Shown here: positions 32,153 to 41,148 of the stretch, in pieces
How positions within the stretch are numbered: the first letter of the stretch is position 1
How the letters are laid out: every line of letters starts with the position of its first letter
Assembly: GCA_045538895.1 (NCBI GenBank)
Contig: JAZQEH010000121.1
Coordinates: forward strand, 1-44,763
From: UMGS902 sp045538895
Lineage (GTDB): Bacteria > Bacillota > Clostridia > Oscillospirales > CAG-272
Direction of reading: 5' to 3'
Length of the DNA stretch: 44,763 nucleotides
Notes under the pieces: model-generated
Databases searched by the model: none
What the model saw: only the letters and a program-made list of their open reading frames with translations
Told to the model about the DNA's origin: nothing
Position numbers and translations under genes: made by a program

Positions 32153-33862
32153 TTATTCTTCGATTGCTGCTTTCTGTGTGTTGATTGCCTTGATGATAGC
32201 AGGGTCAAACTTCGGCTTGCGGTCATATGTATAAAGACCGTTAACCTCCTGTTCAACGTCGGTGAGCTGAGTATAGCAGAATGCACAGATTGCCTTGTTT
32301 TCAAGCATAGCGGTAACAAGTCCGCGATAACGCTCGATAAATTCTTCCTCACTCTTGGGACGGCTGCTTACTCCACCGTAGCCCCAACCGTTTTCAAGGT
32401 CCTTGGGATTCCACCAGATACCGCCGAACTCACTCATAAACGTGGGAAGACCGCCCTGCTTGTAGCGATTGAATACTACAGGCTCGCCCTTTTCAAGGGG
32501 CAGATAGTGTTCACGGAACACTGCAGGATCCTGCTCGTAGTCGTGGATATCGAGAATATCGGTGATATCGTCCTGATGAGTCCAGCCGGATGCGTCAATG
32601 TACATACGGTCAGGGTCATAAGAACGTGTCATATTTGCAAGCTCTCTTACAAAGTCACGGTTCTGATTGGTCTGGGTTTCGTTAAGAGGACACCAACCGA
32701 TAATTGCAGGGTGGTTGAAATCTCTTTCAAGAATTTCCTGCCATTCAGGCATAAAGCCACGCCATGCCTCGGGACGGGAAATATCAAGTCCCCAGTTTGC
32801 ATGCTCACCCCAAACGATGTAACCTAAGCGGTCACAGTGATAGAGGAAGCGAGGCTCAAATACCTTCTGGTGGAGTCTTGCACCGTTGAAGCCCATGTCA
32901 AGTGAACGCTGGATATCATCAATGAGATCCTGTTCTGTGGGAGCGGTGTAAATACCGTCGGGATAGAAGCCCTGGTCAAGGATAAGTCTTTGATATACAA
33001 CTCTGCCGTTGATATATGTCTTGCCGTTCTTATACTCTGCCTTACGCATGCCGAAGTAAGAGTAAACGGTGTCGCCGTCAAGGTCGAGAACAAGGTCATA
33101 GAGCTTACCGTCGCCAACGTCCCAGAGATGCATTTCGGAAACGTTAAGCTGGAGCATAACGGTCTTGTTTGAAACTTTTGCACTTGCTACGCCAACCTCT
33201 TTGCCGCCGAAAGAAGCCTTTGCGGTGAGTGTCTTGCCGTCTGCGTTTTCGCAAACTGCTTCGATATAAAGGCACTCGTTTTCAAGAGAGGGGCGGTACT
33301 TTGTACGCTTTATGTAGTGGTTAGGAACGTTTTCAAGCCAAACGGTCTGCCAGATACCTGTTGTACGGGTATAGTCACAGCCGTGCGAATAAAAAAGACG
33401 GCTCTGCTTACCTACAGGCTGATTACCGCTGCGAGCAATGTCCATTGCATTGATAACAACGGTGTTTTCACCTGCTTTAACAGCCTTGGTGATATCCATA
33501 GCAAAGGATACGTAGCCGCCGATGTGCTTGCCGATGTACTGGCCGTTAACCCAAACCTCGGTAGCAAAATCGCATGCACCGATGTTGAGGATGGTGCGTC
33601 TGTCGGCAGCAGCCCACTCTTCGGAAATTTCAAAAGAACGCTTGTACCAAACGCTCTCCATAAAGTCAACGTTCTGGATACCTGAAAGCTTACTTTCAGG
33701 GCAGAAAGGAACGTTGATTTTCTGTGAAAGCTTTTCTGCTTCATAGAGTTTTCTTTCTCTGCCGCTTCTGCCGTGGTCAATTTCAAATTGCCACTCGCCG
33801 TTAAGGTTGATCCAGTTTTTACGCTCAAATTGAGGACGCGGATATTCAGGACGTAAATTCAT
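32153..33862 (-). CDS. GH2-family glycoside hydrolase (beta-galactosidase/glucuronidase-like)
   Basis: A 569-residue enzyme, shorter than classical LacZ and close to the compact GH2 group. Domains are in order: N-terminal sugar-binding jelly roll (LNGEWQFEID, VWYKRSFEI, WVNGQYIG), immunoglobulin-like linker (about 180-275), and TIM barrel. The acid/base is E395 in GWCPLNETQ and the nucleophile is E478 in FMSEFGG. There is no signal peptide, so it acts inside the cell on imported oligosaccharides, possibly released by the GH43 proteins (inference). I start at ATG 33862 with AAGGAG 8 bases upstream; a GTG one codon earlier is possible. The specific sugar cannot be assigned. It has its own promoter. 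Confidence 0.93.
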   Translation of the reverse strand: MNLRPEYPRPQFERKNWINLNGEWQFEIDHGRSGRERKLYEAEKLSQKINVPFCPESKLSGIQNVDFMESVWYKRSFEISEEWAAADRRTILNIGACDFATEVWVNGQYIGKHIGGYVSFAMDITKAVKAGENTVVINAMDIARSGNQPVGKQSRLFYSHGCDYTRTTGIWQTVWLENVPNHYIKRTKYRPSLENECLYIEAVCENADGKTLTAKASFGGKEVGVASAKVSNKTVMLQLNVSEMHLWDVGDGKLYDLVLDLDGDTVYSYFGMRKAEYKNGKTYINGRVVYQRLILDQGFYPDGIYTAPTEQDLIDDIQRSLDMGFNGARLHQKVFEPRFLYHCDRLGYIVWGEHANWGLDISRPEAWRGFMPEWQEILERDFNHPAIIGWCPLNETQTNQNRDFVRELANMTRSYDPDRMYIDASGWTHQDDITDILDIHDYEQDPAVFREHYLPLEKGEPVVFNRYKQGGLPTFMSEFGGIWWNPKDLENGWGYGGVSSRPKSEEEFIERYRGLVTAMLENKAICAFCYTQLTDVEQEVNGLYTYDRKPKFDPAIIKAINTQKAAIEE

Positions 33863-33904
33863 CACTTTTTCTCCTTGCAGTCTAAAAATATCGTTTTTAT
33901 TTAT

Positions 33905-33933
33905 ATTATACCTTTATATTTTTAAATAGTAAA
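33905..33933 (-). promoter_or_regulatory. Promoter of the GH2 gene
   Basis: On the minus strand, TTTACT (33928-33933) and TATAAT (33905-33910) are spaced by 17 bases, 42 bases before the ATG. Confidence 0.6.
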
Positions 33934-34000
33934 TACAAAAAAGCAACTAATCTTTGCGATTTTTATACTTTCTGCTCTAATTATTTGCACAATAATAACA

Positions 34001-34028
34001 AACCGCCACGGATTGATCCGTGGCGGTT
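34001..34028 (-). terminator. Terminator of the S1-protein/kinase-like gene pair
   Basis: A 12-bp perfect stem (34001-34012 with 34017-34028) has a TTGA loop. On the minus strand it is followed by TGTTATTATT, 6 bases after the stop of the kinase-like gene. Confidence 0.85.
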
Positions 34029-34033
34029 ATATT

Positions 34034-34648
34034 TTACTCTGTAAACTGTCTTACGTATTCTGCAATTACTTTTGCGGCTTTTTCTGCACCGAGCTTGCCG
34101 GCATCAATAGCGAGGTCATAGTTTGTCATTTCACCCCAACGCTTGCCGGTATAGAAATTATAATAGTTCGCACGGCGGCGGTCGGTTTTAGCGATAAGCG
34201 ATTGTGCCTCCACTTCGGAGATGTTTCCACGTGATGCAACGTTTTTGGTTCTGAAATCATCGCTTGCGTAAATAAAAACGTTTACGGTGTCAGCCCTGTC
34301 ACGCAGAATATAATCTGCACATCTGCCAACGATAACCGCAGGGCCGCTTTCAGCGGCTTCTCTTATGATGCCCGACTGTATAAGAAACAACTTGTCGTTA
34401 ACGGGCATGTTGTAGTGCGAGGAATGGAGCATTGACGTCTGCCCCATGGCGAGTGTATACAGCAGACTGCTTGCATTGCGTTCATCAGCCTTTTCGATAG
34501 CTTCTTTGCTGAGCTCGCTTTTTTCTGCAGCGAGTGAAATAAGTTTTTCGTCATAGAAAGCAAATCCGAGTTCTTTTGCAACAAGTTCACCTATGTGTCT
34601 TCCGCCGCTGCCGAACTGTCTACCGATAGTGATAACTGTATTTGCCAT
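34034..34648 (-). CDS. Cytidylate-kinase-like family protein
   Basis: A 204-residue P-loop protein of the cytidylate-kinase-like group. The nucleotide loop is GRQFGSGGRHIGELVA at the N-terminus. AVIVGRCADYILRD and a basic lid-like segment (AKTDRRRANYYNFYTG) follow. Members are widespread in Clostridia; canonical CMP kinase activity has not been clearly established for this side branch, so the substrate is open. I start at ATG 34648 behind AAGGGGG; a GTG two codons earlier is possible. It follows the S1-domain gene by 53 bases and is probably co-transcribed. CMP kinase and ribosomal-protein-S1-like genes are often linked in bacteria, which this pairing echoes. Confidence 0.88.
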   Translation of the reverse strand: MANTVITIGRQFGSGGRHIGELVAKELGFAFYDEKLISLAAEKSELSKEAIEKADERNASSLLYTLAMGQTSMLHSSHYNMPVNDKLFLIQSGIIREAAESGPAVIVGRCADYILRDRADTVNVFIYASDDFRTKNVASRGNISEVEAQSLIAKTDRRRANYYNFYTGKRWGEMTNYDLAIDAGKLGAEKAAKVIAEYVRQFTE

Positions 34649-34701
34649 ATACACACCCCCTTGTTAATTAATTATACCATACCTTGGCAGAATTGTAAAT
34701 A

Positions 34702-35634
34702 TTAAAATACTGTTTCTTCTGTGCGGCCTGAAGAGTCGGGGGAATATTTAAAACTGTCAATATGGCAGACCTCATCTGTGTCAATAAAGTATTTCAGCTT
34801 TTTAGGCATTTCACCGGGAGCACTGTCAACGATAACGAGCTTGATCTTCATCTTTTCGGGGATGATGCTCTTTATATAAACGCTTGCAACATCGCCGACT
34901 TTTACACCGCTCTTGTACTCTGCAAGCCCTGCGAGGTTAGGTGCAATTTCAACGAAAACGCCGTAGCTTTCGATGCTTCTAACAATTCCGGAAACTATCT
35001 GGGCAGGAGTAAACGCAGCGGCATTCTCCTCCCATGTGCCAAGCAGCTCCTTGTGTGTTACGGTTATTCTTTCGCTTGCCTTGTCAATACTCTTGATGAT
35101 TACGGGTATGTACTGACCTACGTCAAAGCGGTCGGATGGATGCGAAATACGTGAAACGGAGATGCAGTCGATAGGGAGCAGTGAAGCAATACCGCAGCCG
35201 ATATCAACAAAAGCACCGAAGCTGTCAAGGTGAGTTACCTTTGCCTGAATAATGTCACCGGGGATAAGGTCACCTAAAAATTCACGCTTGCACTCTGCCT
35301 GAGCTGCACGGCGTGACAGATACGCAACCGTGTCGCCGTTCTCTTCGACGATGGAGGTTACTTTAAAGCATATCGGCTTGCCTACACGTGTGATAATTGC
35401 GATGGATTTGAGTTCCTCGTCATCGCGGCACAGTGCAACCTCGCTTGGGGGCATAATGCCACGTACCTCGCCAAGGTCAACGTAAAGATTCATGTCGCTG
35501 TCGCACATCACTGCAAGTCCCTCAATGATTTTTCCGTCACGCATGGCTTTTTCAAGCCCTGCAACTGATGATGTATATTGAGTGTTTTGTGCAGTACCGT
35601 ATAAAATTCCTTCGGGTGAGTATTTTCTATTCAT
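34702..35634 (-). CDS. S1 RNA-binding domain protein (ribosomal S1-like)
   Basis: A 310-residue cytosolic RNA-binding protein with three S1 OB-folds at roughly 34-112, 124-196 and 212-270. Diagnostic strands are NLYVDLGEVRGIMP, SFGAFVDIGCGIASLLP and SYGVFVEIAPNLAGL. The low-GC Gram-positive S1 homologue usually has four repeats, so this is a shorter version. A C-terminal tail of about 40 residues has no recognisable fold. It may assist translation initiation or RNA turnover. The ribosome site AAGGAAGGA precedes the ATG. The next gene on the strand is the cytidylate-kinase-like gene. Confidence 0.92.
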   Translation of the reverse strand: MNRKYSPEGILYGTAQNTQYTSSVAGLEKAMRDGKIIEGLAVMCDSDMNLYVDLGEVRGIMPPSEVALCRDDEELKSIAIITRVGKPICFKVTSIVEENGDTVAYLSRRAAQAECKREFLGDLIPGDIIQAKVTHLDSFGAFVDIGCGIASLLPIDCISVSRISHPSDRFDVGQYIPVIIKSIDKASERITVTHKELLGTWEENAAAFTPAQIVSGIVRSIESYGVFVEIAPNLAGLAEYKSGVKVGDVASVYIKSIIPEKMKIKLVIVDSAPGEMPKKLKYFIDTDEVCHIDSFKYSPDSSGRTEETVF

Positions 35635-35687
35635 AATTATGATCCTTCCTTTTTAGTGATATGTAACATAATATGATAAATGAAACA

Positions 35688-35710
35688 CGGCTATGCTTTT
35701 CGCACAGCCG
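35688..35710 (-). terminator. Terminator of the acyltransferase-OadB-OadG operon
   Basis: CGGCTATGC pairs with GCACAGCCG (one A/C mismatch) around the loop TTTTC. On the minus strand it is followed by TGTTTCATTT. It lies just after the OadG stop at 35721. Confidence 0.7.
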
Positions 35711-35720
35711 TATTTAAAAA

Positions 35721-35933
35721 TTATTTTGTTTTTGAGAAAATTTTGTTCATAACCGAAGTAGCAAGAATGATAATTCCTATTACAACGAATATACCGACCA
35801 TGCCTGTTGCCATATATCCGAGGTTGTTTACAAAATTCATAGGCTCAACAGTAATATCTGCGAACATAGAAGTTGTTTGTGCGGTTTCTGCCACCGTTTC
35901 AACAGCAGTGGTTACGATTTCTGTAGTTTCCAT
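35721..35933 (-). CDS. OadG-like gamma subunit of a sodium-pump decarboxylase
   Basis: A 70-residue protein with one membrane helix (YMATGMVGIFVVIGIIILATSVM) and a short basic cytosolic end (NKIFSKTK). The first 30 residues are Thr/Glu/Ala-rich and should face outside. Size, topology and position next to OadB mark it as the gamma (assembly) subunit. Normally OadG precedes the alpha and beta genes; here it follows OadB by 18 bases. The usual conserved cytosolic zinc-binding tail is very short. No alpha (carboxyltransferase) or biotin-carrier gene is in the window. Confidence 0.8.
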   Translation of the reverse strand: METTEIVTTAVETVAETAQTTSMFADITVEPMNFVNNLGYMATGMVGIFVVIGIIILATSVMNKIFSKTK

Positions 35934-35951
35934 ATAATATAATCTCCTTAA

Positions 35952-37076
35952 TTACGCAAAGAAATTAAGAATCATCCCGCCTGCGATAACCGAGGCAATC
36001 TGACCTGAAACGTTAACACCGATAGAGTGCATGAGCAAGAAGTTCTGGGGGTCTTCTTCAAGACCGAGCTTGTGAACAACACGTCCCGACATGGGGAAAG
36101 CGGAAATACCGGCAGCACCTATCATAGGATTGATTTTTTCCTTTGAGAAAAGGTTCAGAAGCTTTGCAAACATAACGCCGCCTGCGGTATCGAAAATGAA
36201 TGCGAAAAGTCCGAGGCCGAGGATGAGGAGTGTAGCAGGCTGGAGGAACTGACTCGCTTCCATTTTTGTGGAAATTGTGATACCGAGGAAGATAGTGATA
36301 AGGTTTGCAAGCACCTTCTGTGCAGTTTCCGAGAGGTTGTCAAGCACGCCGCACTCACGGATAAGGTTACCGAACATAAGGAAACCGATAAGTGCAACCG
36401 AGGAGGGGGCGATAACGCCTGCAACAACGGTGATAACGATGGGGAAGAGAATCTTTGTGGTTTTAGAAACCGCTGCACCCTTATAAGGCATACGGATTCT
36501 ACGCTCGCTCTTTGTAGTAAGCAACTTGATAATAGGAGGCTGAATGATAGGCACAAGAGCCATGTATGAGTAAGCGGCAACCATGATAGCACCGACAAAC
36601 TGTGAGTTAAGCTTTTGTGAAACTACGATAGCGGTAGGACCGTCAGCCGCACCGATGATACCGATAGAAGCGGCATCGTTCTGGGGGAAGAAGATGGAGG
36701 CAAGACAGAAAGTAAAGAAGATACCGAACTGTGCTGCCGCACCGAAAAGCATAAGCTTTGGGTTTGTGAGTATTGGTGTAAAGTCAATCATTGCACCTAT
36801 ACCGATAAAGAGGATGAGCGGGAAAAGCTCGTTTGAGATACCTGCATCAAAAAGTGTGGTGAGTGCACCTGCTTCTTCAAAACCGTGCGATACCTGGTCA
36901 ATGGCACCCGAATGAGGAATGTTGACAAGAATCGTACCAAAGCCCATGGGGAGCAGAAGGGTAGGTTCCATATCCTTTTTAATAGCAAGGAAAATAAGAA
37001 TACCGCCGATTGCCCACATTACCACTTGTTGCCATGTAATCTGTACAACGTATTCCCAAAGAAATGAAAAGTCCAT
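35952..37076 (-). CDS. Sodium ion-translocating decarboxylase beta subunit (OadB-like)
   Basis: A 374-residue integral membrane protein that decarboxylates carboxybiotin and exports Na+. Family landmarks are all present: GIGAMIDFTPIL, GAADGPTAIVVSQKL, GNLIRECGVLDNL, FDTAGGVMFAKLLN and GISAFPMSGRVVHKLG. These include the Asp/Ser/Arg residues of the Na+ path. About nine to eleven helices are expected, and length is normal. AAGGAG lies before the ATG. It sits 34 bases after the YczE-like gene and is followed by OadG. The matching alpha subunit (oxaloacetate, methylmalonyl-CoA or glutaconyl-CoA type) is not here, so the substrate is unknown. Confidence 0.95.
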   Translation of the reverse strand: MDFSFLWEYVVQITWQQVVMWAIGGILIFLAIKKDMEPTLLLPMGFGTILVNIPHSGAIDQVSHGFEEAGALTTLFDAGISNELFPLILFIGIGAMIDFTPILTNPKLMLFGAAAQFGIFFTFCLASIFFPQNDAASIGIIGAADGPTAIVVSQKLNSQFVGAIMVAAYSYMALVPIIQPPIIKLLTTKSERRIRMPYKGAAVSKTTKILFPIVITVVAGVIAPSSVALIGFLMFGNLIRECGVLDNLSETAQKVLANLITIFLGITISTKMEASQFLQPATLLILGLGLFAFIFDTAGGVMFAKLLNLFSKEKINPMIGAAGISAFPMSGRVVHKLGLEEDPQNFLLMHSIGVNVSGQIASVIAGGMILNFFA

Positions 37077-37110
37077 GATTTTTCTCCTTATATATATTTA
37101 AAACTTTTAA

Positions 37111-37794
37111 TCAAAGTTTTACTATTTCCGCAAATTTGGGAAATCTCGGCGAGAATTCGCAGTATTTGTCAAGCAACTTGCCAAACAAACTGATAAGCGG
37201 AGCATTGACAAGCGTAATAATAACCGTGCCTATGCCTATGCCATCAAAGCTTTTTGCAAGGAGTGCGAGCAAAATTGTTATAGCGAACATGATAATGTCG
37301 TTTGCTTGCTTTACCTTGTCAACGGCGATATTATAGCGTTTTGATATTTCCGCTACAACAAGCTCGTATACACATAGCGGAAGCGAGGTTCTGAAATAGC
37401 AGGCAATCGCAATACCCGTTATGATTTCGCCTACGCTGAACGCAATTATTCTTGCGATCACCGATTCATACGGCGTGCCGCCTCCGAGCAAAAACAGAAA
37501 GCCGTCAAGGGTAAGACCGAATATTACGGCAGTTACGAAAGAAAGCAAGTATTTGGGCTTGAATCGCTGTACGGCAATGCACATAATGATCAGCAAAAAG
37601 CCTTCCCAGATGTATTCGGATGTTCCTTGGGTATACCAAGCAAAGAAATTCTCGGCAAATTTGTGAATGATGTACGGCGGTGCCGCAATCATTGAAAGAC
37701 CGAGATTCGCTTTAGTGCAAAGTGCAACGCCGAGTGCACAGAGCATAATACCGCAAAGCCATGCGGCTTCGTTCATTTTTTGCAGTTTTTTCAT
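37111..37794 (-). CDS. YczE/DUF6198-like integral membrane protein
   Basis: A 227-residue membrane protein with about five to six helices. The segment GVALCTKANLGLSMIAAPPY near the start and GLTLDGFLFLLGG in the middle are typical of the YczE/DUF6198 group, whose members sit in the cytoplasmic membrane and have no firmly known substrate. The start ATG overlaps the stop of the acyltransferase gene by 4 bases (37791-37794), so translation is coupled. It is the second gene of the four-gene operon that ends with OadB and OadG. Confidence 0.82.
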   Translation of the reverse strand: MKKLQKMNEAAWLCGIMLCALGVALCTKANLGLSMIAAPPYIIHKFAENFFAWYTQGTSEYIWEGFLLIIMCIAVQRFKPKYLLSFVTAVIFGLTLDGFLFLLGGGTPYESVIARIIAFSVGEIITGIAIACYFRTSLPLCVYELVVAEISKRYNIAVDKVKQANDIIMFAITILLALLAKSFDGIGIGTVIITLVNAPLISLFGKLLDKYCEFSPRFPKFAEIVKL

Positions 37795-39062
37795 ATCTGT
37801 TCAGCTTTTTCTTTTTTCATTTTTCTTTCTGCAGCAAGAAATATTTCTTCAGTGGCAAAGCTGAGCTTTGTAATTGCGTCACGCTTTGTGAGATAACACC
37901 AATAGCTTTCATCAGGCACTGAGATGTCTACGCAGTCACCTCTGCCTAGATAATCGTACTCGATGTGCAGACTGCTTTGATTCATTGCACTTTTATGAAG
38001 TTCCAACGGCTCGCCGTAGCAGGTACCCGTTACGGTAATGCCATCGGGAGTCTGTACAAGCTTTCCCTTGCCGTGCTTGTAGAATTTCCATGAATCGGGG
38101 AGCGTTTCAAGGCGGATCTCGTCTTCAAAATAATACGTGCCGTCTTCGATTTCTTTTCTTACGCATTCACGTTCCCAATTCGACCAGTCGGGTATGTGTG
38201 AAAACTCGGTTTCGCCGTTCAATGCACGCAAGGAGCCGTCGGTTTCCATAAACCATTTTTTACCGCATTTGCGGCAGAAAAGAGTGTCACCGCTTGAATC
38301 GGTTTCGCCCTCGCAAAGACATGCAGGGCACTTGTACAGAAGCGAATGAAGTCCCTCCGCACGCAGAGGATGGTCGATAACTATTCCTCGTTCCTTCTGC
38401 CATGCAAAATCGTCATATTCGAACTCTTTTGCAAGTCTTTCGTTAATCTCTTCAACGGAGAGGGTGCGTGTTTCTTCGGCGGTAAAGATGGGGTACATGT
38501 CGGCTTCGCAATAGCTCTTTTTGCTGTGCTTGTTCCACTGCGGAACGTCGATAAAGTTACCGTGTATTTTAAGCATAACGACGGGAACTTTCATCATGCG
38601 GATAAGGCCGCCTGTTGATTCGGCGAGAAAAGAGGTGCATCCGTCAAGCGAATAGCGTGCTTCCGGAAATATGCACATAACGTTGCCAAGCTCATTCAGA
38701 CAATACCGAATGTTGCGGACAAGCGAAATGTCGGAAACGTATTTACGCTTGCCAAGCACACCGAGCGCCTGCATCAGAGGCTTTGTGTATGTATTAAAGC
38801 CCTCAATAGTCATAACGTTGTTTACGGGATAGGGGTGTGTGCTTTTAAGCATAAAGCACAGGTCAACGAGGGAGGCGTGGTTGCAAAGCAGAATATACGG
38901 CTTGCCCTCAATTTCTTCCATGTTATGCTTGTTCAGAACTGCGTTTCTGCGTTTCAGATAGGGAAAAGCAACAATGTTTTTCGCCAACCACATAAGCCAC
39001 TTTACAGGAGTTCTCGGCTTCTTTTTAAAGTTGAAACGCTTGATTTTGTTTTTAGTTTTCAT
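37791..39062 (-). CDS. PlsC-like acyltransferase fused to a zinc ribbon and C-terminal domain
   Basis: A 423-residue protein. The N-terminal half (about 30-230) is a 1-acylglycerol-3-phosphate-type acyltransferase: H62-x4-D67 in NHASLVDL is the catalytic motif and FPEAR (132-136) corresponds to the FPEGT substrate motif. It is followed by a four-Cys zinc ribbon (C245-x2-C248 ... C263-x2-C266) and a C-terminal beta-rich region (about 300-410), which resembles a PH-like fold. Plain PlsC proteins are near 200-250 residues, so this is an extended form. I start at ATG 39062 (AAGGA upstream); the open frame runs 23 codons further without a ribosome site. It leads the operon with the YczE-like gene and OadB/OadG. 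Confidence 0.87.
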   Translation of the reverse strand: MKTKNKIKRFNFKKKPRTPVKWLMWLAKNIVAFPYLKRRNAVLNKHNMEEIEGKPYILLCNHASLVDLCFMLKSTHPYPVNNVMTIEGFNTYTKPLMQALGVLGKRKYVSDISLVRNIRYCLNELGNVMCIFPEARYSLDGCTSFLAESTGGLIRMMKVPVVMLKIHGNFIDVPQWNKHSKKSYCEADMYPIFTAEETRTLSVEEINERLAKEFEYDDFAWQKERGIVIDHPLRAEGLHSLLYKCPACLCEGETDSSGDTLFCRKCGKKWFMETDGSLRALNGETEFSHIPDWSNWERECVRKEIEDGTYYFEDEIRLETLPDSWKFYKHGKGKLVQTPDGITVTGTCYGEPLELHKSAMNQSSLHIEYDYLGRGDCVDISVPDESYWCYLTKRDAITKLSFATEEIFLAAERKMKKEKAEQI

Positions 39063-39112
39063 AAATACAAATTCCTTGCTTCGTTTTTTAGCATACCGAA
39101 CCATAATATCAT

Positions 39113-39154
39113 AAAAAAACAAAAACATCAATAATTTTAAAAAAATTATCGATG
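39113..39154 (-). terminator. Terminator of the glycosylase-M18-flavodoxin operon
   Basis: Read on the minus strand, CATCGATAATTTT pairs with AAAATTATTGATG (one G/T wobble) and is followed by TTTTTGTTTTTTT, a strong T tail. It lies about 70 bases after the stop of the flavodoxin-type gene. Confidence 0.8.
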
Positions 39155-39224
39155 CTTTTGCGAAAAATATGTCGTTTACCGATTATATAGTTATGTGTAG
39201 GGATGATACGGACAAAAAACGTGA

Positions 39225-39848
39225 TTATCTTATGAAATTGGTTCTCACCTTGGCTTCGTCATATTCGGGCGGCTTGACACCGTTTTTTCTGCCGCACTCG
39301 ATAAGTCTTAAGAGCCACGCCACGTTTTCACCGAGAGAACGCATGGTCTGCATGCCCTCACCGTCCTGTACAACTTCGTCTGCGTTGTTGCCGTGTACCT
39401 GATTCCAATACTGCGAGGTAGCAACAACCATGTTGGAAATTCCGAAATACTTGTTGAGTTGGTCAAATGCAGCAGTTGCACCGCCTCTGCGGCATGATAC
39501 TATAGCGGCACCTACTTTGCCAGCCATTTTTCTGCCCGCCGAATAGAAAAGGCGGTCAAGAAATGCAGTTAAAGTTCCGTTTGCCGCAGCATAGTAAACG
39601 GGTGAGCCTATGATAATTGCATCAAACTCATCAAGACGTGCGGCAATGGCATTTACGTCATCGTTTATTGCACATTTTCCCGTTTTGTAGCATGCTTTGC
39701 AAGCCATGCAGCCCGAAACTGCTTTTTTACCTATCTGATATATTTCGCTTTCTATGCCGTTTCTGTCAAGTGTCTTTTTGATTTCCGAAAGGGCGGTGTA
39801 GGTACAGCCTTTTTCGTTAGGACTTCCGCAAATTAAGAGTGCTTTCAT
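39225..39848 (-). CDS. Flavodoxin-family NAD(P)H-dependent FMN/iron-sulfur reductase
   Basis: A 207-residue cytosolic flavoprotein. The N-terminal FMN phosphate loop is ICGSPNEKGCTYTAL. A cysteine group, C-x2-C-x2-C-x5-C in CMACKACYKTGKC, suggests an iron-sulfur flavoprotein. IIIGSPVYYAAANGTLTAFLDR holds the second flavin loop. Partner and substrate are unknown; such proteins reduce quinones, metals or serve as electron carriers in anaerobes. GGAGGT sits 6 bases before the ATG. It is the last gene of a three-gene operon, 19 bases after the M18 gene. Confidence 0.92.
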   Translation of the reverse strand: MKALLICGSPNEKGCTYTALSEIKKTLDRNGIESEIYQIGKKAVSGCMACKACYKTGKCAINDDVNAIAARLDEFDAIIIGSPVYYAAANGTLTAFLDRLFYSAGRKMAGKVGAAIVSCRRGGATAAFDQLNKYFGISNMVVATSQYWNQVHGNNADEVVQDGEGMQTMRSLGENVAWLLRLIECGRKNGVKPPEYDEAKVRTNFIR

Positions 39849-39867
39849 GGTGTTACCTCCAATATGA

Positions 39868-41139
39868 TCAGTTGTTGCCGTAGTAAACGGTCATTGCTTT
39901 TACAAGGTCATCAAGGTCGCTTACGCCTGCGGTTTCATAAATCGAGTGCATTGCAAGCTGTGCAAGACCTATATCAACGGTTCTTACAGGCACTAAAGTG
40001 TTTGCTATTGAGCCGAGAGTAGAGCCGCCGAGCATGTCAGAGCGGTTGGCAAAGGTCTGGTATTTTACCTGTGCTTTGTTGCATACGGTTTTAAACATTG
40101 CCGCAGAAATTGCGTCTGTGGAATAACGCTGATTTGCATTGTATTTTATAACGATACCGCCGTTCATAACGGGTGCGTTGCCTGCATCGGCATATTCGGG
40201 GTGGTTCGGATGAATTGCGTGTGCGTTGTCGGCGGAGATAAGAAAACTGTTTGCAAGACAGCGCTGATAATCTTCTTCATTTAAAGATATAGCATTTGTT
40301 ATACGGCGGAGAGTGTCACGTAAGAATGACGATGCGGCACCTTGCTTGGTTTCGCTTCCAACCTCTTCGTTGTCAAAAACCGCACATATCTTAACGGCAT
40401 TACTTTCGCCCGATTCAATCAAGCCCTTTGTAAGTGCATATGCACATTCAAGGTCGTCAAGCTTCGGTGACGCTATATACTCGTTGTTATAGCCGAGCAG
40501 CGTTCCCGCATCACGGCTGTATAAAAACAGATCGTGGCCGAGAATGTCTTTTTCTTCAACACCTGCGGCTAAGGCAACGAGAGTCATAAAAGTACCTTTT
40601 GCGTTTTCGTCACCGTAAAGCGGAACGGTGTCGATATTCGCTTTATAAGCCATACCGTCATTTGCATTGCGGTTCATGTGAATGGCAACGCTTGGAATTA
40701 TGAGGAGATCGCGGTCAATGTTTACAAGCTTGCTTTCAAACCTATCTCCGATTTTTACAACAATTCTACCTGCAACCGAAAGGGGGCGATCAAACCATGT
40801 TGACATCAGCATACCGCCGTATTTCTCGGTGTTCAGTTTTACATAAGCACCGCCAGCTACCTCGGGATTCTCTTTTACTTTGAACGTGGGAGAATCGCTG
40901 TGAGCAGCCGCCATTAAAAAGGCATTAGGGGCACCGTCTGGCAGCGCGAAAGCGATTACCGAGGAGTCGTTTCTTGTAACAAAATACTTGCCGCCGTGCT
41001 GAATGTCCCATCTGTCAGCTTCATTAAGAGCTGCGTAGCCTGCGTCAAGAAGCATTTCTTTGATGCTTTCAACTGCGTGAAAACAACTCGGACTGCGGCT
41101 GATGAAAGAGAGTAGTTCATTTGAATGGATATTTTTCAT
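39868..41139 (-). CDS. M18-family aminopeptidase
   Basis: A 423-residue cytosolic di-zinc aminopeptidase that removes N-terminal, often acidic or hydrophobic, residues from peptides. Metal and catalytic segments are in order: AAHSDSPTFK (H80, D82), PKLDDLECAY, CAVFDNEEVGSETKQGA (catalytic Glu pair) and SADNAHAIHPNHPEY (last His ligands). Length is typical of the ApeB/LAP4-like group. GAGGA lies before the ATG. It begins 9 bases after the glycosylase gene, and the flavodoxin gene follows. Confidence 0.95.
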   Translation of the reverse strand: MKNIHSNELLSFISRSPSCFHAVESIKEMLLDAGYAALNEADRWDIQHGGKYFVTRNDSSVIAFALPDGAPNAFLMAAAHSDSPTFKVKENPEVAGGAYVKLNTEKYGGMLMSTWFDRPLSVAGRIVVKIGDRFESKLVNIDRDLLIIPSVAIHMNRNANDGMAYKANIDTVPLYGDENAKGTFMTLVALAAGVEEKDILGHDLFLYSRDAGTLLGYNNEYIASPKLDDLECAYALTKGLIESGESNAVKICAVFDNEEVGSETKQGAASSFLRDTLRRITNAISLNEEDYQRCLANSFLISADNAHAIHPNHPEYADAGNAPVMNGGIVIKYNANQRYSTDAISAAMFKTVCNKAQVKYQTFANRSDMLGGSTLGSIANTLVPVRTVDIGLAQLAMHSIYETAGVSDLDDLVKAMTVYYGNN

Positions 41140-41148
41140 GACTTTTCC

